DNA of 64,000 nucleotides from Arundinibacter roseus (GTDB taxonomy: Bacteria; Bacteroidota; Bacteroidia; Cytophagales; Spirosomataceae). The stretch lies in assembly GCF_004348825.1 (NCBI RefSeq), contig NZ_SMJU01000004.1, positions 264,759 to 328,758 of the forward strand. Reading direction: 5' to 3'. A program made the translations under genes and the position numbers. This document shows positions 34,707-44,336 of this stretch, piece by piece. The notes under the pieces were generated by a model that worked only from the letters and a program-made list of their open reading frames with translations, was not told where the DNA came from and ran no database searches. The first letter of the stretch is position 1. Each line of letters begins with the position of its first letter.

Positions 34707-36545
34707 ATGATTCAGAGAGTAACTTTTGCCGGAATTCTGGGCCTGACCTGGATTCTTTTTTTTCAGTTTTGCCGCCTCATTTTCTTTTTTTATCAGACTA
34801 GTCACGGAGAAACATCAACTGTATCTATTTTAGCGGAAGCGGCATGGAGAGGTTTGCGAATGGATGTTTCGTTTGCCGCCTACTTGCTGGTGATTCCCGT
34901 TTTTCTTCTGTCTTTTACAGCGCAAAACTGGCGATGGTTTCAGACATTTTTTTGGGGCTATTCCATCCTCATTGCCGGTTTAATAGCTCTGCTTGTAACC
35001 AGCGATCTGGAAATTTTCCGTGCGTGGGGTTTTCGCATAGACACTACACCACTGCGCTATTTGGCAACTCCTCAGGAAGCTTACGCATCCATGAGCTCTT
35101 CTCCCCTGTTGTTTCTGGTGATAGTATTCCTGTTTTTAGGGTATTTAATTTACAAATTTTCAGTATTAGTTATAAATTATTTTCTTTCTGACTTTACAAA
35201 AACCCATCAACTGCTTACTCCCGTTGTCTTTTTACTACTGACAGGAAGTCTCATTATTCCCATTCGGGGCGGGTTGCAGCTTGCGCCGATGAATCAAAGT
35301 GCGGTCTATTTTTCCAACCAACCTTTTGCGAATCAATTGGCGGTTAACCCTGCCTGGAATTTTTTCAGTGCATTAGTCAATGACACAGGCCGCAAAGACA
35401 ACCCTTTCGAAACTACCTCAAACGAGTACGCCACTGAGCTCATTTCTTCGCTTTTTCACCCAGTTAATAATTCATTTTCACTTCTCCGGCAGGATCGTCA
35501 GCCTACTAATGTACTACTAATTATTTGGGAAAGCTTTACGGCAAAGGCCGTCGGTTCGCTGGGAGGATTGCCCGACATTACCCCACAATTTGATTCACTC
35601 ACGAAGGAAGGTTTACTTTTCAGTTCGATTTACGCAAGTGGCGACCGGTCCGACAAAGGTCTCGTGGCGCTTTTGAGTGGCTTTCCGGCACAGCCTATAA
35701 CCTCTATTATAACCATTCCAACAAAAACGGCCTCTCTTCCATCATTGCCCAGGCAATTTAAGTCGGCCAACTATCAAACCTCGTTTTATTATGGCGGAGA
35801 AACCGAATTTGCCAATATTAAATCCTTTCTGCTGCAACAGGGTTTTGACCGAATTGTTGATAAAAAGGAATTCAATCCAGCCGACATGAATTCCAAGTGG
35901 GGAGCTCACGACCATGTGGTTTTTGAGCGTCTATTAAATGATCTTGATTCACAGAAAGCACCCTTTTTCTCAACTATTTTTACGCTTAGTAGTCATGAAC
36001 CCTTTGAAGTGCCTGCGGCACAGGCAATTGCAGGAACCGATGTGGAACACAAATTTCTGAATTCATTACATTATACGGATGCTAGTTTGGGAGAATTTAT
36101 CAGGAAGGCAAAAACCAAAAAATGGTGGCAAAATACCCTTGTTATCATCATTGCCGACCATGGCCATCCTTTACCAAAAAATAAAATCAGCAAGCATAGT
36201 CAATTTCATATCCCGATGCTGTGGCTAGGCGGCGCGTTGATTCCAAGCGGAGAAATTTGTGACTCCCTTGGTTCGCAAATTGACCTTGCGGCAACGGTTC
36301 TTGGACAATTACATCTAAGCACCAAGGACTTTCGGTGGAGTAATGACCTATTTCTGCCGGCTCGAACTCCTTTTGCCTACTATTCGTTCAACAATGGCTT
36401 TGGTTGGACCAATCCTGGCGGACATGTGGTGTTTGACAATATCGGGAAACGGGAAACTGAAAAAGAGGGTGTTTTAAGTGCTCATGATGTTAAACTTGGG
36501 CAGGCCTATCAGCAGTTGGTATTTGCTGATTTTTTGAACCGATGA
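34707..36545 (+). CDS. LTA synthase family sulfatase-fold protein
   Basis: The 612-residue product has five N-terminal TM helices (about residues 1-200). The extracytoplasmic alkaline-phosphatase/sulfatase domain carries the nucleophile Thr in VLLIIWESFTAKAVGSLGG, metal-site segments GDRSDKGL, GAHDHVVFE and IIIADHGHPLP, and a His-containing KHSQFHIPM. Family members transfer phosphoglycerol or phosphoethanolamine to glycolipids or glycans. Bacteroidota have no LTA, so a lipid A or glycan modification is more likely. Confidence 0.87.
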   Translation: MIQRVTFAGILGLTWILFFQFCRLIFFFYQTSHGETSTVSILAEAAWRGLRMDVSFAAYLLVIPVFLLSFTAQNWRWFQTFFWGYSILIAGLIALLVTSDLEIFRAWGFRIDTTPLRYLATPQEAYASMSSSPLLFLVIVFLFLGYLIYKFSVLVINYFLSDFTKTHQLLTPVVFLLLTGSLIIPIRGGLQLAPMNQSAVYFSNQPFANQLAVNPAWNFFSALVNDTGRKDNPFETTSNEYATELISSLFHPVNNSFSLLRQDRQPTNVLLIIWESFTAKAVGSLGGLPDITPQFDSLTKEGLLFSSIYASGDRSDKGLVALLSGFPAQPITSIITIPTKTASLPSLPRQFKSANYQTSFYYGGETEFANIKSFLLQQGFDRIVDKKEFNPADMNSKWGAHDHVVFERLLNDLDSQKAPFFSTIFTLSSHEPFEVPAAQAIAGTDVEHKFLNSLHYTDASLGEFIRKAKTKKWWQNTLVIIIADHGHPLPKNKISKHSQFHIPMLWLGGALIPSGEICDSLGSQIDLAATVLGQLHLSTKDFRWSNDLFLPARTPFAYYSFNNGFGWTNPGGHVVFDNIGKRETEKEGVLSAHDVKLGQAYQQLVFADFLNR

Positions 36546-36564
36546 ATCCAATTCTGTACCTTTG
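36534..36564 (+). promoter_or_regulatory. Promoter of mtaB
   Basis: TTG (36534-36536), 20-bp spacer, TACCTTTG (36557-36564), then 20 bp to the ATG. The -33 lies inside the end of the preceding gene. Confidence 0.62.
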
Positions 36565-36584
36565 TACATTAATTTATACTGATA

Positions 36585-37913
36585 ATGAAAAGAGTAGCAT
36601 TTTATACCCTTGGTTGCAAATTGAATTATTCGGAGACATCTTCTATTTCCAGGATGTTTGAGGAGAAAGGGTACCAAAAAGTTGAATTTAATCAGAAGCC
36701 GGATATTTTCATAATCAATACCTGCTCGGTTACAGATAATGCCGACAAAAAATGCCGTAAAATTGTTCGTGAAGCACAGGCTATTAATCCCGATGGATAT
36801 GTTGCCATCATTGGTTGTTACGCGCAGCTCAAACCACGTGAAATTTCAGAGATTCCGGGAGTTGATGCAGTACTCGGTGCTGCCGAAAAATTCAGACTGG
36901 TAGAATTGCTTGATACCTTTCAAAAATCTCCCCAAAATGAACCCGCGCTCGTATTGGCTTCACCGATTGAGGACGCCTATGACTATCATACCTCTTACTC
37001 TCTCAACGATCGAACCCGTACTTTTTTGAAGGTGCAGGACGGCTGCGATTATCCCTGCTCCTACTGTACAATTCCACTGGCTCGGGGAAAAAGTCGGTCG
37101 GATAGTATTGCCAATGTAGTAGCCGCAGCGCATGAAATTGCGGCACGTGGTGTAAAAGAAATCGTGTTGACTGGCGTAAATATTGGAGATTTCGGAATTC
37201 AGCAGGGAATACGTAGTTCTACCTTTCTGGATTTGATTCGGGAATTGGATCAGGTAGAAGGAATTGAACGCTTTCGGATTTCATCCATTGAACCAAACTT
37301 GCTTACCGACGAAATCATTTCATTTGTAGCAAACTCCCGGCGATTTGTCCCTCATTTCCATATTCCGTTACAATCCGGCTCTAACACGATGTTAGGTTTG
37401 ATGAAAAGGCGCTATAAGCGTGAATTATACCAAAATCGGGTTGAAAAAATCAAACAACTAATGCCCGATTGCTGCATTGGGGTAGATGTAATCGTGGGTC
37501 ATCCCGGCGAAACTGAGGCCGAATTTCTGGATTCATTTCATTTTTTGAATGAACTTCCCGTTTCTTATTTGCACGTTTTTACCTATTCAGAGCGTGCCGA
37601 TACACATGCTCTTTCGCTGCGTCCGGTGGTTCCCAAAAAAGTAAGAGCCGAGCGGTCGGGTATTTTGCATAGCCTTTCCGAAAAGAAAAAACGAGCTTTC
37701 TACGAAACCCAAACGGACTCATCCCACGTGGTACTATTTGAAAATGATGTAGAGGATGGTCACATGCAGGGTTTTACAGAAAACTATGTTCGGGTTATGG
37801 CCCGTTATGATCCGCTTTTAATCAATGAATTGAAGGCCGTTCGACTTACACAGATTTCGGCAAATGGGCTTTTTGAGGTGATTGATGAGGAAATTTTTGA
37901 ACAATATGTCTGA
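36585..37913 (+). CDS. mtaB: tRNA t6A37 methylthiotransferase
   Basis: The 442-residue product has the UPF0004 domain with Cys (TLGCKLNYSE, INTCSVTDNADKKC, GCYAQL). A radical-SAM core follows with CDYPCSYCTIPLARGKSRS, then a C-terminal TRAM-like region. The LGCKLNYSE start distinguishes MtaB from MiaB and RimO. It converts t6A37 to ms2t6A37 in tRNA. It is monocistronic, 39 bp after the sulfatase-fold gene but with its own promoter. Confidence 0.93.
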   Translation: MKRVAFYTLGCKLNYSETSSISRMFEEKGYQKVEFNQKPDIFIINTCSVTDNADKKCRKIVREAQAINPDGYVAIIGCYAQLKPREISEIPGVDAVLGAAEKFRLVELLDTFQKSPQNEPALVLASPIEDAYDYHTSYSLNDRTRTFLKVQDGCDYPCSYCTIPLARGKSRSDSIANVVAAAHEIAARGVKEIVLTGVNIGDFGIQQGIRSSTFLDLIRELDQVEGIERFRISSIEPNLLTDEIISFVANSRRFVPHFHIPLQSGSNTMLGLMKRRYKRELYQNRVEKIKQLMPDCCIGVDVIVGHPGETEAEFLDSFHFLNELPVSYLHVFTYSERADTHALSLRPVVPKKVRAERSGILHSLSEKKKRAFYETQTDSSHVVLFENDVEDGHMQGFTENYVRVMARYDPLLINELKAVRLTQISANGLFEVIDEEIFEQYV

Positions 37914-38075
37914 TTTATTTACTTCATCATTAAGAAGTTAAGAAAAGTTAAGTTTTTTCTCCTGCATCCAAAACACAAAGAAGTTGCCCACTAAAAGTGG
38001 CCAACTTCTTAAAGTACAACAAAACCACAGAACCACTGTGGTGTTGTTGTGGGTTTTGTATAGAAATTCGACTTA

Positions 38076-39404
38076 TTAGGCTTCTACTAAAAACTCGTCA
38101 TGTTGGCTGATATCAAGACCAACTTTCTCGTCTTCTTCTGATACACGCAAAGGCATGATGATGTCAGTAACTTTGAGCAATACGAAGGACATTCCGAAAG
38201 CAAATGCAGATACCAGAACAAGAGCGATCATGTGATTAAAGAACAAAGTTGTTTCGCCATAGGCTAAACCCTGATCTACAACTCCGCTGTTCACACCGCT
38301 GTTTGCGAAAACACCGGTCATAACCATACCGACCATACCACCTACACCGTGGCAAGGAAATACGTCAAGCGTATCGTCAAGCGTTGATTTTGTGCGAAGA
38401 TGTGCAATATAATTACTTGTGATTGAAGCGATTACGCCAATAAAAATGGAAGCAGGAATTGTAACAAATCCGGCGGCGGGAGTAATAGCCACAAGACCTA
38501 CAACGGCACCAATACAAAAACCTAGTGCTGAAACCTTCTTGCCTTTGGCTGCGTCAAACAAAATCCAGGCCAAACCTGCTGCACCAGCGGCGGTGTTGGT
38601 TGTGGCAAAAGCAGATACTGCCAATGCAGAAGCTCCTACTGCCGAACCGGCATTGAAACCAAACCAGCCAAACCATAGTAAACCTGTTCCCAATAATACA
38701 AAAGGAATGTTGGCAGGAGGCAAAACGCTTGCTTCCACGTGCGACTTGCGTCTTTTGAGGTACAAGGCACCCGCAAGAGCAGCCCAACCTGCGGACATGT
38801 GAACAACGGTACCGCCGGCAAAGTCAAGCACACCCATTTTGAACAATAAACCTTCGGGGTGCCAGGTCCAGTGGGCAAGTGGGGCATAAACGAAAACACT
38901 GAAAAGAATCATGAAAAGTACATACGAACGGAAGTTGATCCGCTCAGCCATTGAACCAGTTACGAGCGCCGGTGTAATGACCGCAAATTTCAATTGAAAA
39001 AATGCAAAAAGCGCCAGTGGAATAGTTGGAGCAAGCGACCAGGGCTGACCGTCCAGGACATTGCTGAACATAAAGTAGGACAACGGATTTCCGAATAAAC
39101 CTCCAATGGAATCGCCAAAGGCCATACTAAAACCTACCGTAACCCATAATACACTGATCACACCCATGGCAATAAAGCTTTGGAGCATCGTCGAAATAAC
39201 ATTTTTATTATTGACCATACCGCCATAAAAATATGCCAGTCCGGGTGTCATAAGAAGCACCATTGCTGATGCAACGAGCATCCAGGCAATATCGCCCGAA
39301 TCAAGGCCTTCCGTCACAATTTGAGTAGGAACGGATGGCAAAAAGATACCTAATAAGCTGATAGCTACCAGGATGGCCAATGGAATGTAACTAGGTTTTT
39401 GCAT
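38076..39404 (-). CDS. amt: Ammonium transporter
   Basis: The 442-residue product has about 11 TM helices. It carries the Amt signatures DIAWMLVASAMVLLMTPGLA, the pore twin-His region (DFAGGTVVHMSAGWAAL and CHGVGGMVGMVMTG) and AERINFRSYVLF. It takes up ammonium for the glutamine synthetases nearby. It lies 78 bp downstream of the porin, probably on the same transcript. No glnB/glnK follows it, unusual for many Proteobacteria but common in this phylum. Confidence 0.93.
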   Translation of the reverse strand: MQKPSYIPLAILVAISLLGIFLPSVPTQIVTEGLDSGDIAWMLVASAMVLLMTPGLAYFYGGMVNNKNVISTMLQSFIAMGVISVLWVTVGFSMAFGDSIGGLFGNPLSYFMFSNVLDGQPWSLAPTIPLALFAFFQLKFAVITPALVTGSMAERINFRSYVLFMILFSVFVYAPLAHWTWHPEGLLFKMGVLDFAGGTVVHMSAGWAALAGALYLKRRKSHVEASVLPPANIPFVLLGTGLLWFGWFGFNAGSAVGASALAVSAFATTNTAAGAAGLAWILFDAAKGKKVSALGFCIGAVVGLVAITPAAGFVTIPASIFIGVIASITSNYIAHLRTKSTLDDTLDVFPCHGVGGMVGMVMTGVFANSGVNSGVVDQGLAYGETTLFFNHMIALVLVSAFAFGMSFVLLKVTDIIMPLRVSEEDEKVGLDISQHDEFLVEA

Positions 39405-39482
39405 TTTTCAGGATGGTTTTGGTTGTACTTAGATTACTAGTTCAGAATTTATTGTTGTACACGTTTGGTATTGAATACTATA

Positions 39483-40700
39483 TCAGAAAGAATAGATGAA
39501 AGCCATTCCCAGCGTTGTTTGGCTGTTCTTGGTAAAGCGTCCGTCCGAATCTTCAAACTGTTGCACTTCGGCAGAACCTGCGATTTTTGGGTAAGCATCG
39601 ATACGAAGCTCAGGCTTCAACAAAATGTGACCATCAGCCAGGGTAAAATTACCTGTCAACGTGAATGAGTTGACGGTGGTACCTTGGTCCAAACGGTTCA
39701 ACACTGCACGGGCACCATCTTTGTTGTTGAAGTTTTCAAAACGAGCACCCAGACCAAATCCATCCGTAATTGCTACGTTAGCATAAACAGCTGCACCAGC
39801 CCATGTTTTAGTTTCGGAAGGACCGCCTGCTCCCTGATAATCACCTTTTTGTGCGCCATAAGCTGCATTAAGACCCAAAAGGAATTTCTCAGTAATTTGG
39901 TAACTAGTGGTGATATCAAACATTCTGTAAAAAGCATCATCAGCCGGAACAGAGGGAACAGCTTCATTTGCTTCGTTGCTATTGATAAAGTTCAGGTATA
40001 CGTTCCAGTTTTCAGCAGGAGCAAGAAACAATTGGCTGATAAAACCCTTCTTGCGGTTATTGTCCCCAAGTCCATCGACATTATTGACTAGTCCTACCAT
40101 CAAAGAAGCGCGATCCGTGAAAGCATAGGTTGCTTTCAAACCTGTGTGATAAAATGGTCCGTTATTGAAAAGATTGGAAAGTGAGTAGTTAAAGTTAACC
40201 GGAGCGTCAATTACTTCGTAACCAATATGCGTACCAAACTGACCGGCGGTCATCGAAAACTTATCTGTAAAGTTGTAGGTAAAGTAGGCTTGCTTAATGG
40301 CAAGTGCCATGCTTGTGCTACCCAACGGTCCAATCGCATTGCCGTAGTTTCCTAAATCAGCATTTGGGCCAAAGGTAAGATCAACGACTGCTTCCGACTT
40401 GTCCGTTGCATACGTCATTTTGGTTTGAACCAAACCCAGCTGAAACTGACCCGCTACCTGATCAAACGCACGTGCATAGTAAGGTCCCTGGTTTGAACGT
40501 GAGGCAGGTTTGTTAAAGTTACCAATGTAATAGGAATCCAAATACCCGGAGAAAGTGAAGGGGCTTTTGGCATCGCCTTCTTCTGTTACCTCTGTTGTTT
40601 TCTTAACATCTTCTGTCTGAGGTGTTTTTTTCTCTTCATCCTTGGTAAAACCCAAAAATGGTACTAAAATAGATAATACTGTGAAATAAAACTTCTTCAT
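39483..40700 (-). CDS. Outer-membrane beta-barrel porin (bbp2/OmpL-like)
   Basis: The 405-residue product has a signal peptide (FYFTVLSILVPFLGFTKD), an acidic/Thr linker and an all-beta region beginning FTFSGYLDSYYIGNFNKP. It ends with the phenylalanine expected for OMP insertion (TLGMAFIYSF). It matches the putative beta-barrel porin-2 family, which is often next to ammonium transporters in Bacteroidota. It presumably lets ammonium or small solutes into the periplasm. Confidence 0.85.
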   Translation of the reverse strand: MKKFYFTVLSILVPFLGFTKDEEKKTPQTEDVKKTTEVTEEGDAKSPFTFSGYLDSYYIGNFNKPASRSNQGPYYARAFDQVAGQFQLGLVQTKMTYATDKSEAVVDLTFGPNADLGNYGNAIGPLGSTSMALAIKQAYFTYNFTDKFSMTAGQFGTHIGYEVIDAPVNFNYSLSNLFNNGPFYHTGLKATYAFTDRASLMVGLVNNVDGLGDNNRKKGFISQLFLAPAENWNVYLNFINSNEANEAVPSVPADDAFYRMFDITTSYQITEKFLLGLNAAYGAQKGDYQGAGGPSETKTWAGAAVYANVAITDGFGLGARFENFNNKDGARAVLNRLDQGTTVNSFTLTGNFTLADGHILLKPELRIDAYPKIAGSAEVQQFEDSDGRFTKNSQTTLGMAFIYSF

Positions 40701-41063
40701 AATTTTATTTTGTTTAGTTGGGTAAATGGTTAATCCTCAAATCACATGGCAAATATTAACTATTTATGATTATTTTCAAATACCACCCCTATACAAATAG
40801 CACTTTTCGGGTAATTTTCATAGAATAGTATAATTTTTCGTTTCTTTAAGACCATAAATCCGATAATTTTAAATAAATTTATTAATCTATATTATTCTGC
40901 ATTTCTTCAATTTTGCCAAATATTCAGTAAAATTCTCATTTATCGGACATAGTCAATTATATGCATTAAATCATAAATATGGTTTAGCACAAAAAATATA
41001 GGGCACAAAAAAATGGCTTACTTTCGTAAGCCATTTTTTTACTATCTATGTAGGTAGAAGCTA
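40701..41063. other. AT-rich region upstream of the porin-amt unit
   Basis: 363 bp, no gene. It should contain the porin promoter (minus strand), but no TAnnTTTG was found. An 8-bp inverted repeat TCCGATAA (40859-40866) / TTATCGGA (40939-40946), 72 bp apart, could be a looping regulator site. A bidirectional terminator is at 41007-41040. Confidence 0.45.
41007..41040. terminator. Bidirectional terminator after ferredoxin
   Basis: Arms AAAAAAATGGCTTAC and GTAAGCCATTTTTTT around a 4-nt loop; T runs on both strands. Confidence 0.88.
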
Positions 41064-41411
41064 TTACTCAGCGTGTAGCCAGGATTTTTTGGCGAGCAAC
41101 GTTTCATTGTCTTCTTCGTGTTCAGGATCGGGAACACAACAGTCTACCGGACACACGGCAGCGCACTGTGGTTCTTCATGGAATCCTACGCACTCGGTAC
41201 ACTTATCGGATACTATATAGTAGAATTCATCTGAAACAGGAATTTGTTTTTCTTTGCCACTCACTATTGTGCCATCGCCAAAGTCTACTTCGTCCAGGCT
41301 TGTACCATCGCCCCAGGCCCATTCTACACCACCTTCGTAAATCGCTGTATTGGGGCATTCAGGTTCGCAGGCACCACAGTTTATGCATTCATCAGTGATA
41401 ATTATAGCCAT
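41064..41411 (-). CDS. 4Fe-4S dicluster ferredoxin
   Basis: The 115-residue product carries Cys motifs of two 4Fe-4S clusters: [12 protein letters not shown] near the N-terminus, and [21 protein letters not shown] in the C-terminal half (20 residues from [20 protein letters not shown]). It is an electron carrier; the partner is not evident. The ATG at 41411 was chosen because the family begins [10 protein letters not shown]; 17 upstream residues of the longer frame are not conserved. Promoter spacing fits. Confidence 0.9.
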   Translation of the reverse strand: MAIIITDECINCGACEPECPNTAIYEGGVEWAWGDGTSLDEVDFGDGTIVSGKEKQIPVSDEFYYIVSDKCTECVGFHEEPQCAAVCPVDCCVPDPEHEEDNETLLAKKSWLHAE

Positions 41412-41459
41412 GCTCGTCGGATTGTTTATATTTGTTCCACAGTAACTAATACGGAATAA

Positions 41460-41489
41460 CAAATATAACTATTTATAGTTTCACAACAA
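41460..41489 (-). promoter_or_regulatory. Promoter of the ferredoxin gene
   Basis: Minus strand: TTG (41487-41489), 19-bp spacer, TATATTTG (41460-41467), then 48 bp to the ATG. Good match to the phylum consensus. Confidence 0.6.
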
Positions 41490-41542
41490 TTAGAATAATT
41501 AGAATTAACCTTTCACCTAGTACTTTCCCGATAATTTTTAGA

Positions 41543-42562
41543 ATGATACCCAGAAAAAAAAGAATTGATGCGTTTGTAAATTTGGGCAACTATCTAAAAG
41601 ACCCTATACATTCGATAGAGTTAGAGGGGATAGCCGCTCAGGCACGCAATATAAATTCCTGGTTTATTCCGGAAAATGTGCGATTGGCCGTGCAAAAGAT
41701 TAGCGAACAACTTCTTGCAGGGTCCGCGCTTCTATCTTTTCTTGATACCTATGAGGAAGTTTCCGAATCAAAGAAAATTGGCGTTGTTATGGCCGGAAAT
41801 ATCCCGGCGGTGGGTTTTCACGATGCGCTGTGCGTATTGCTGAGCGGGCATCATCTGCTTGCCAAAGTTAGTAGCGACGATGCGCCGCTGATGATGTACC
41901 TTCTGGAAACGCTTTTAAGAATTGAACCTGAGTTTGTAAACTACCTATCGGTCGTTCAAAAAATCAATGTTGCGGATGCGTATATTGCTACGGGTAGCGA
42001 CAATTCTTCCCGTTATTTTGATTACTATTTTTCCGCAAAGCCACACATCATCCGCAAAAATCGTACGTCTGTCGCCATACTTACAGGTGATGAATCAGGT
42101 GAAGAACTGGAAGCCCTGGGCGATGATATTCTGCATTATTTTGGATTGGGCTGCCGCAATGTTTCCAAAGTATACGTGCCGGAAAATTATAACTTTTCGC
42201 CTTTTTTTGATGCGCAGGCTTCGAAGATGGAGAAGTATCAGTACCACCACAAGTATTTCAACAATTACGAATACAACAAATCCATTTTGCTCGTTAATCG
42301 GGTGCCTCATCTCGATAACGGCTTTCTGATCGTGAATGAAAATCAGGCGTTAGTTTCGCCATTGAGTGTATTGTATTTTGAAACGTATAGCTCAGACGAA
42401 CAACTTTCGGAGGAACTTGGCAGTCATTCTGAAAAAATACAGTGCATCGTAGGTCCCTCAAAATCTACTTTGGCAACGGTACCTTTTGGGAAAGCGCAAT
42501 CGCCGGGCATTGCAGATTATGCCGATGGCGTGGATACAATGGCTTTTTTGAGAAGTTTTTAA
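41543..42562 (+). CDS. LuxC-like acyl-CoA reductase
   Basis: The 339-residue product resembles the acyl-CoA reductase (LuxC) family. Its catalytic-type Cys is in HYFGLGCRNVSKVYVP (C204), with a cofactor region KIGVVMAGNIPAVGFHD and HIIRKNRTSVAILTG. It would reduce an acyl-CoA or acyl-protein thioester to an aldehyde with NAD(P)H. No luciferase or fatty-acid reductase partner (LuxD/E) is nearby. It is divergent from the ferredoxin, which could be a redox partner only by proximity. Confidence 0.85.
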   Translation: MIPRKKRIDAFVNLGNYLKDPIHSIELEGIAAQARNINSWFIPENVRLAVQKISEQLLAGSALLSFLDTYEEVSESKKIGVVMAGNIPAVGFHDALCVLLSGHHLLAKVSSDDAPLMMYLLETLLRIEPEFVNYLSVVQKINVADAYIATGSDNSSRYFDYYFSAKPHIIRKNRTSVAILTGDESGEELEALGDDILHYFGLGCRNVSKVYVPENYNFSPFFDAQASKMEKYQYHHKYFNNYEYNKSILLVNRVPHLDNGFLIVNENQALVSPLSVLYFETYSSDEQLSEELGSHSEKIQCIVGPSKSTLATVPFGKAQSPGIADYADGVDTMAFLRSF

Positions 42563-42605
42563 AAATCTACTGCCGGATAGTTGGTATCCGGCAGTAGATT
42601 TTTTT
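42561..42605 (+). terminator. Bidirectional terminator after the acyl-CoA reductase
   Basis: A 19-bp perfect stem (core TCTACTGCCGGATA/TATCCGGCAGTAGA) with a 5-nt loop and T run. It also faces the converging esterase gene. Confidence 0.92.
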
Positions 42606-42611
42606 GATCAT

Positions 42612-44336
42612 TCAATGTCTCCAGCTTCGCAAGTCCGCACCAACGGGGGCTGATTTTTCAAGGCGTTCGAGTATTTTGGGCAAATACATCCAATTATAGC
42701 GCAATCTCGTGATATGGTTTGGCTGCGTCGGATCGCCGTTCCAGCAGTGCTCCGCCCGGTCACCATAGGCTACTTCACCGTAGTAATGCGGAGCCTCCGT
42801 TTTTTTTAGAAAATCTTCCATGAGATACACCGCATTATTCAAATAGTAGTTGTCCATATCACCGCAATAAATATGGATTTTTCCGGTAAGTTTCGGACCA
42901 AGCGTTTTCCAGTCACGTTTCAGAATGTGCATTAAATCATAGTTTTCCTTCCAGTACTGCGCCACCGAAGGGTCAATTTCCCCGCTTAGTTTATCCCAAA
43001 TGGGCTTAGGATAGCCATCTTGTCCGACGGGAGAATAAACCGCCTGCCAAATATCCCACTGATCGCCGGAACGGCCTTTACTTCCCAAAACCAGTTCCCG
43101 GTTGTTCATATCCTGCAAGGTACAGAGCATTTGACCCAGATAATTTCGCTTTCCGGGACGAGGCGTTTGTTTGAAAGGACCGTCCCAGTAGTACGCATTC
43201 TTATCTTTATATAGGTTAACCATTGTGTAAGCCTCAAACGTGATGGGGTCGGGACAGGCCGCAAAGCATCCGTTGAACTCGTCAGGATAAAAAACCTGAG
43301 CTGCCAAAGCTTCCCAACCGCCTGTGGAACCGCCGTAGGTAAAACGGGCCCACCCTTGCCCAATGCCTCGGTATTGGCGCTCGATTTCCGGCAAAAGTTC
43401 ATACATAATGGCATCACCGTACGGCCCCAAATTAGCTGAATTGACCGCGTACGAATCGTCATAAAAGGGGTTGGCGTGCTGAATTTCTACGACCAAATAG
43501 CGTGGAAAATCGGGACTTGTCCATTTTTTGTAAAAGTCATAGGCTTCCTGAGCCACAATTTTGGAATACCCATAAATCCCGAACCGCTCACTGTACGCCG
43601 ACGTGTCCATGTCCGCAGGAGGAGGCGTTTCACTAAACCCGGCGAAACTTTCAGGAAAGTGTCCGTGAAAAAGCGCCAACGGGTAGCGCGCCTCGGGATG
43701 TTCATCGAAACCATGCGGAATGAGCACCCACGCAGCCAAATGCATGTCGCGTCCCCAAAATTCGCTGAGTTTTTTTGATTTGATCTTTACGTATTTGATG
43801 TACTTGGTCTGTTTGCTGGCAGGATCTTCCAAATCGGGATTTACGAGGTCGAGCGTCAGCAGCTGCGATTTTTTGGAAGCCGGATCAAAGTAAATTTTCT
43901 TTGGAACACTGTACAGGTTTCCGGGAGCCGAGCGCCAATTTTGCCCTTCTCCCCGATCCATCGGCAGCTTGACCGTATGGCCATCGGCCCGTTTGAAGGT
44001 TTCATAGCGGTGAAAAAGTGCTTGTACAACATATTCTCCGGCAGGAATTTCGCTCATTTTTACTTTGGGATATCCTCGTGAAAGTTTATCAAACGCGACC
44101 TTTTGTCCGGCCTTTTTACCTTCCACATCCATCCCGAACATTTGCTGCGTATCGACTTCATCCTTAATCAGGTAGCGAGGCTCTGTACCTTCTTTGGTCG
44201 AAAGGAAAAGCAGCATTCGTCCGTCCAAATCGCCCTCGGTGGTTGGAGAAAACTGAATTTCAAAAGAGCCGACAGATTGCGCCTGCGCTGCCACCGCTAC
44301 CACGAGCCATAGCAAACAAGTCAGAAGTTTGTTCAT
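42612..44336 (-). CDS. Exported alpha/beta-hydrolase (esterase-like), 574 aa
   Basis: The product starts with a signal peptide (LLTCLLWLVVAVAAQAQS). An N-terminal beta-rich domain of about 200 residues is followed by an alpha/beta-hydrolase domain with the nucleophile elbow GGSTGGWEAL (Ser about residue 337), upstream HGHFPESF and a late His region (YGDRAEHCWNGDP). It is likely a periplasmic or secreted esterase of the putative-esterase type. It is followed by two further alpha/beta-hydrolase genes on opposite strands. Confidence 0.8.
   Translation of the reverse strand: MNKLLTCLLWLVVAVAAQAQSVGSFEIQFSPTTEGDLDGRMLLFLSTKEGTEPRYLIKDEVDTQQMFGMDVEGKKAGQKVAFDKLSRGYPKVKMSEIPAGEYVVQALFHRYETFKRADGHTVKLPMDRGEGQNWRSAPGNLYSVPKKIYFDPASKKSQLLTLDLVNPDLEDPASKQTKYIKYVKIKSKKLSEFWGRDMHLAAWVLIPHGFDEHPEARYPLALFHGHFPESFAGFSETPPPADMDTSAYSERFGIYGYSKIVAQEAYDFYKKWTSPDFPRYLVVEIQHANPFYDDSYAVNSANLGPYGDAIMYELLPEIERQYRGIGQGWARFTYGGSTGGWEALAAQVFYPDEFNGCFAACPDPITFEAYTMVNLYKDKNAYYWDGPFKQTPRPGKRNYLGQMLCTLQDMNNRELVLGSKGRSGDQWDIWQAVYSPVGQDGYPKPIWDKLSGEIDPSVAQYWKENYDLMHILKRDWKTLGPKLTGKIHIYCGDMDNYYLNNAVYLMEDFLKKTEAPHYYGEVAYGDRAEHCWNGDPTQPNHITRLRYNWMYLPKILERLEKSAPVGADLRSWRH

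Noticed and set aside
37978-38050. Hairpins between mtaB and amt as strong terminators
   Set aside because: The stems contain mismatches and lack clear T runs, so they are not listed as features.
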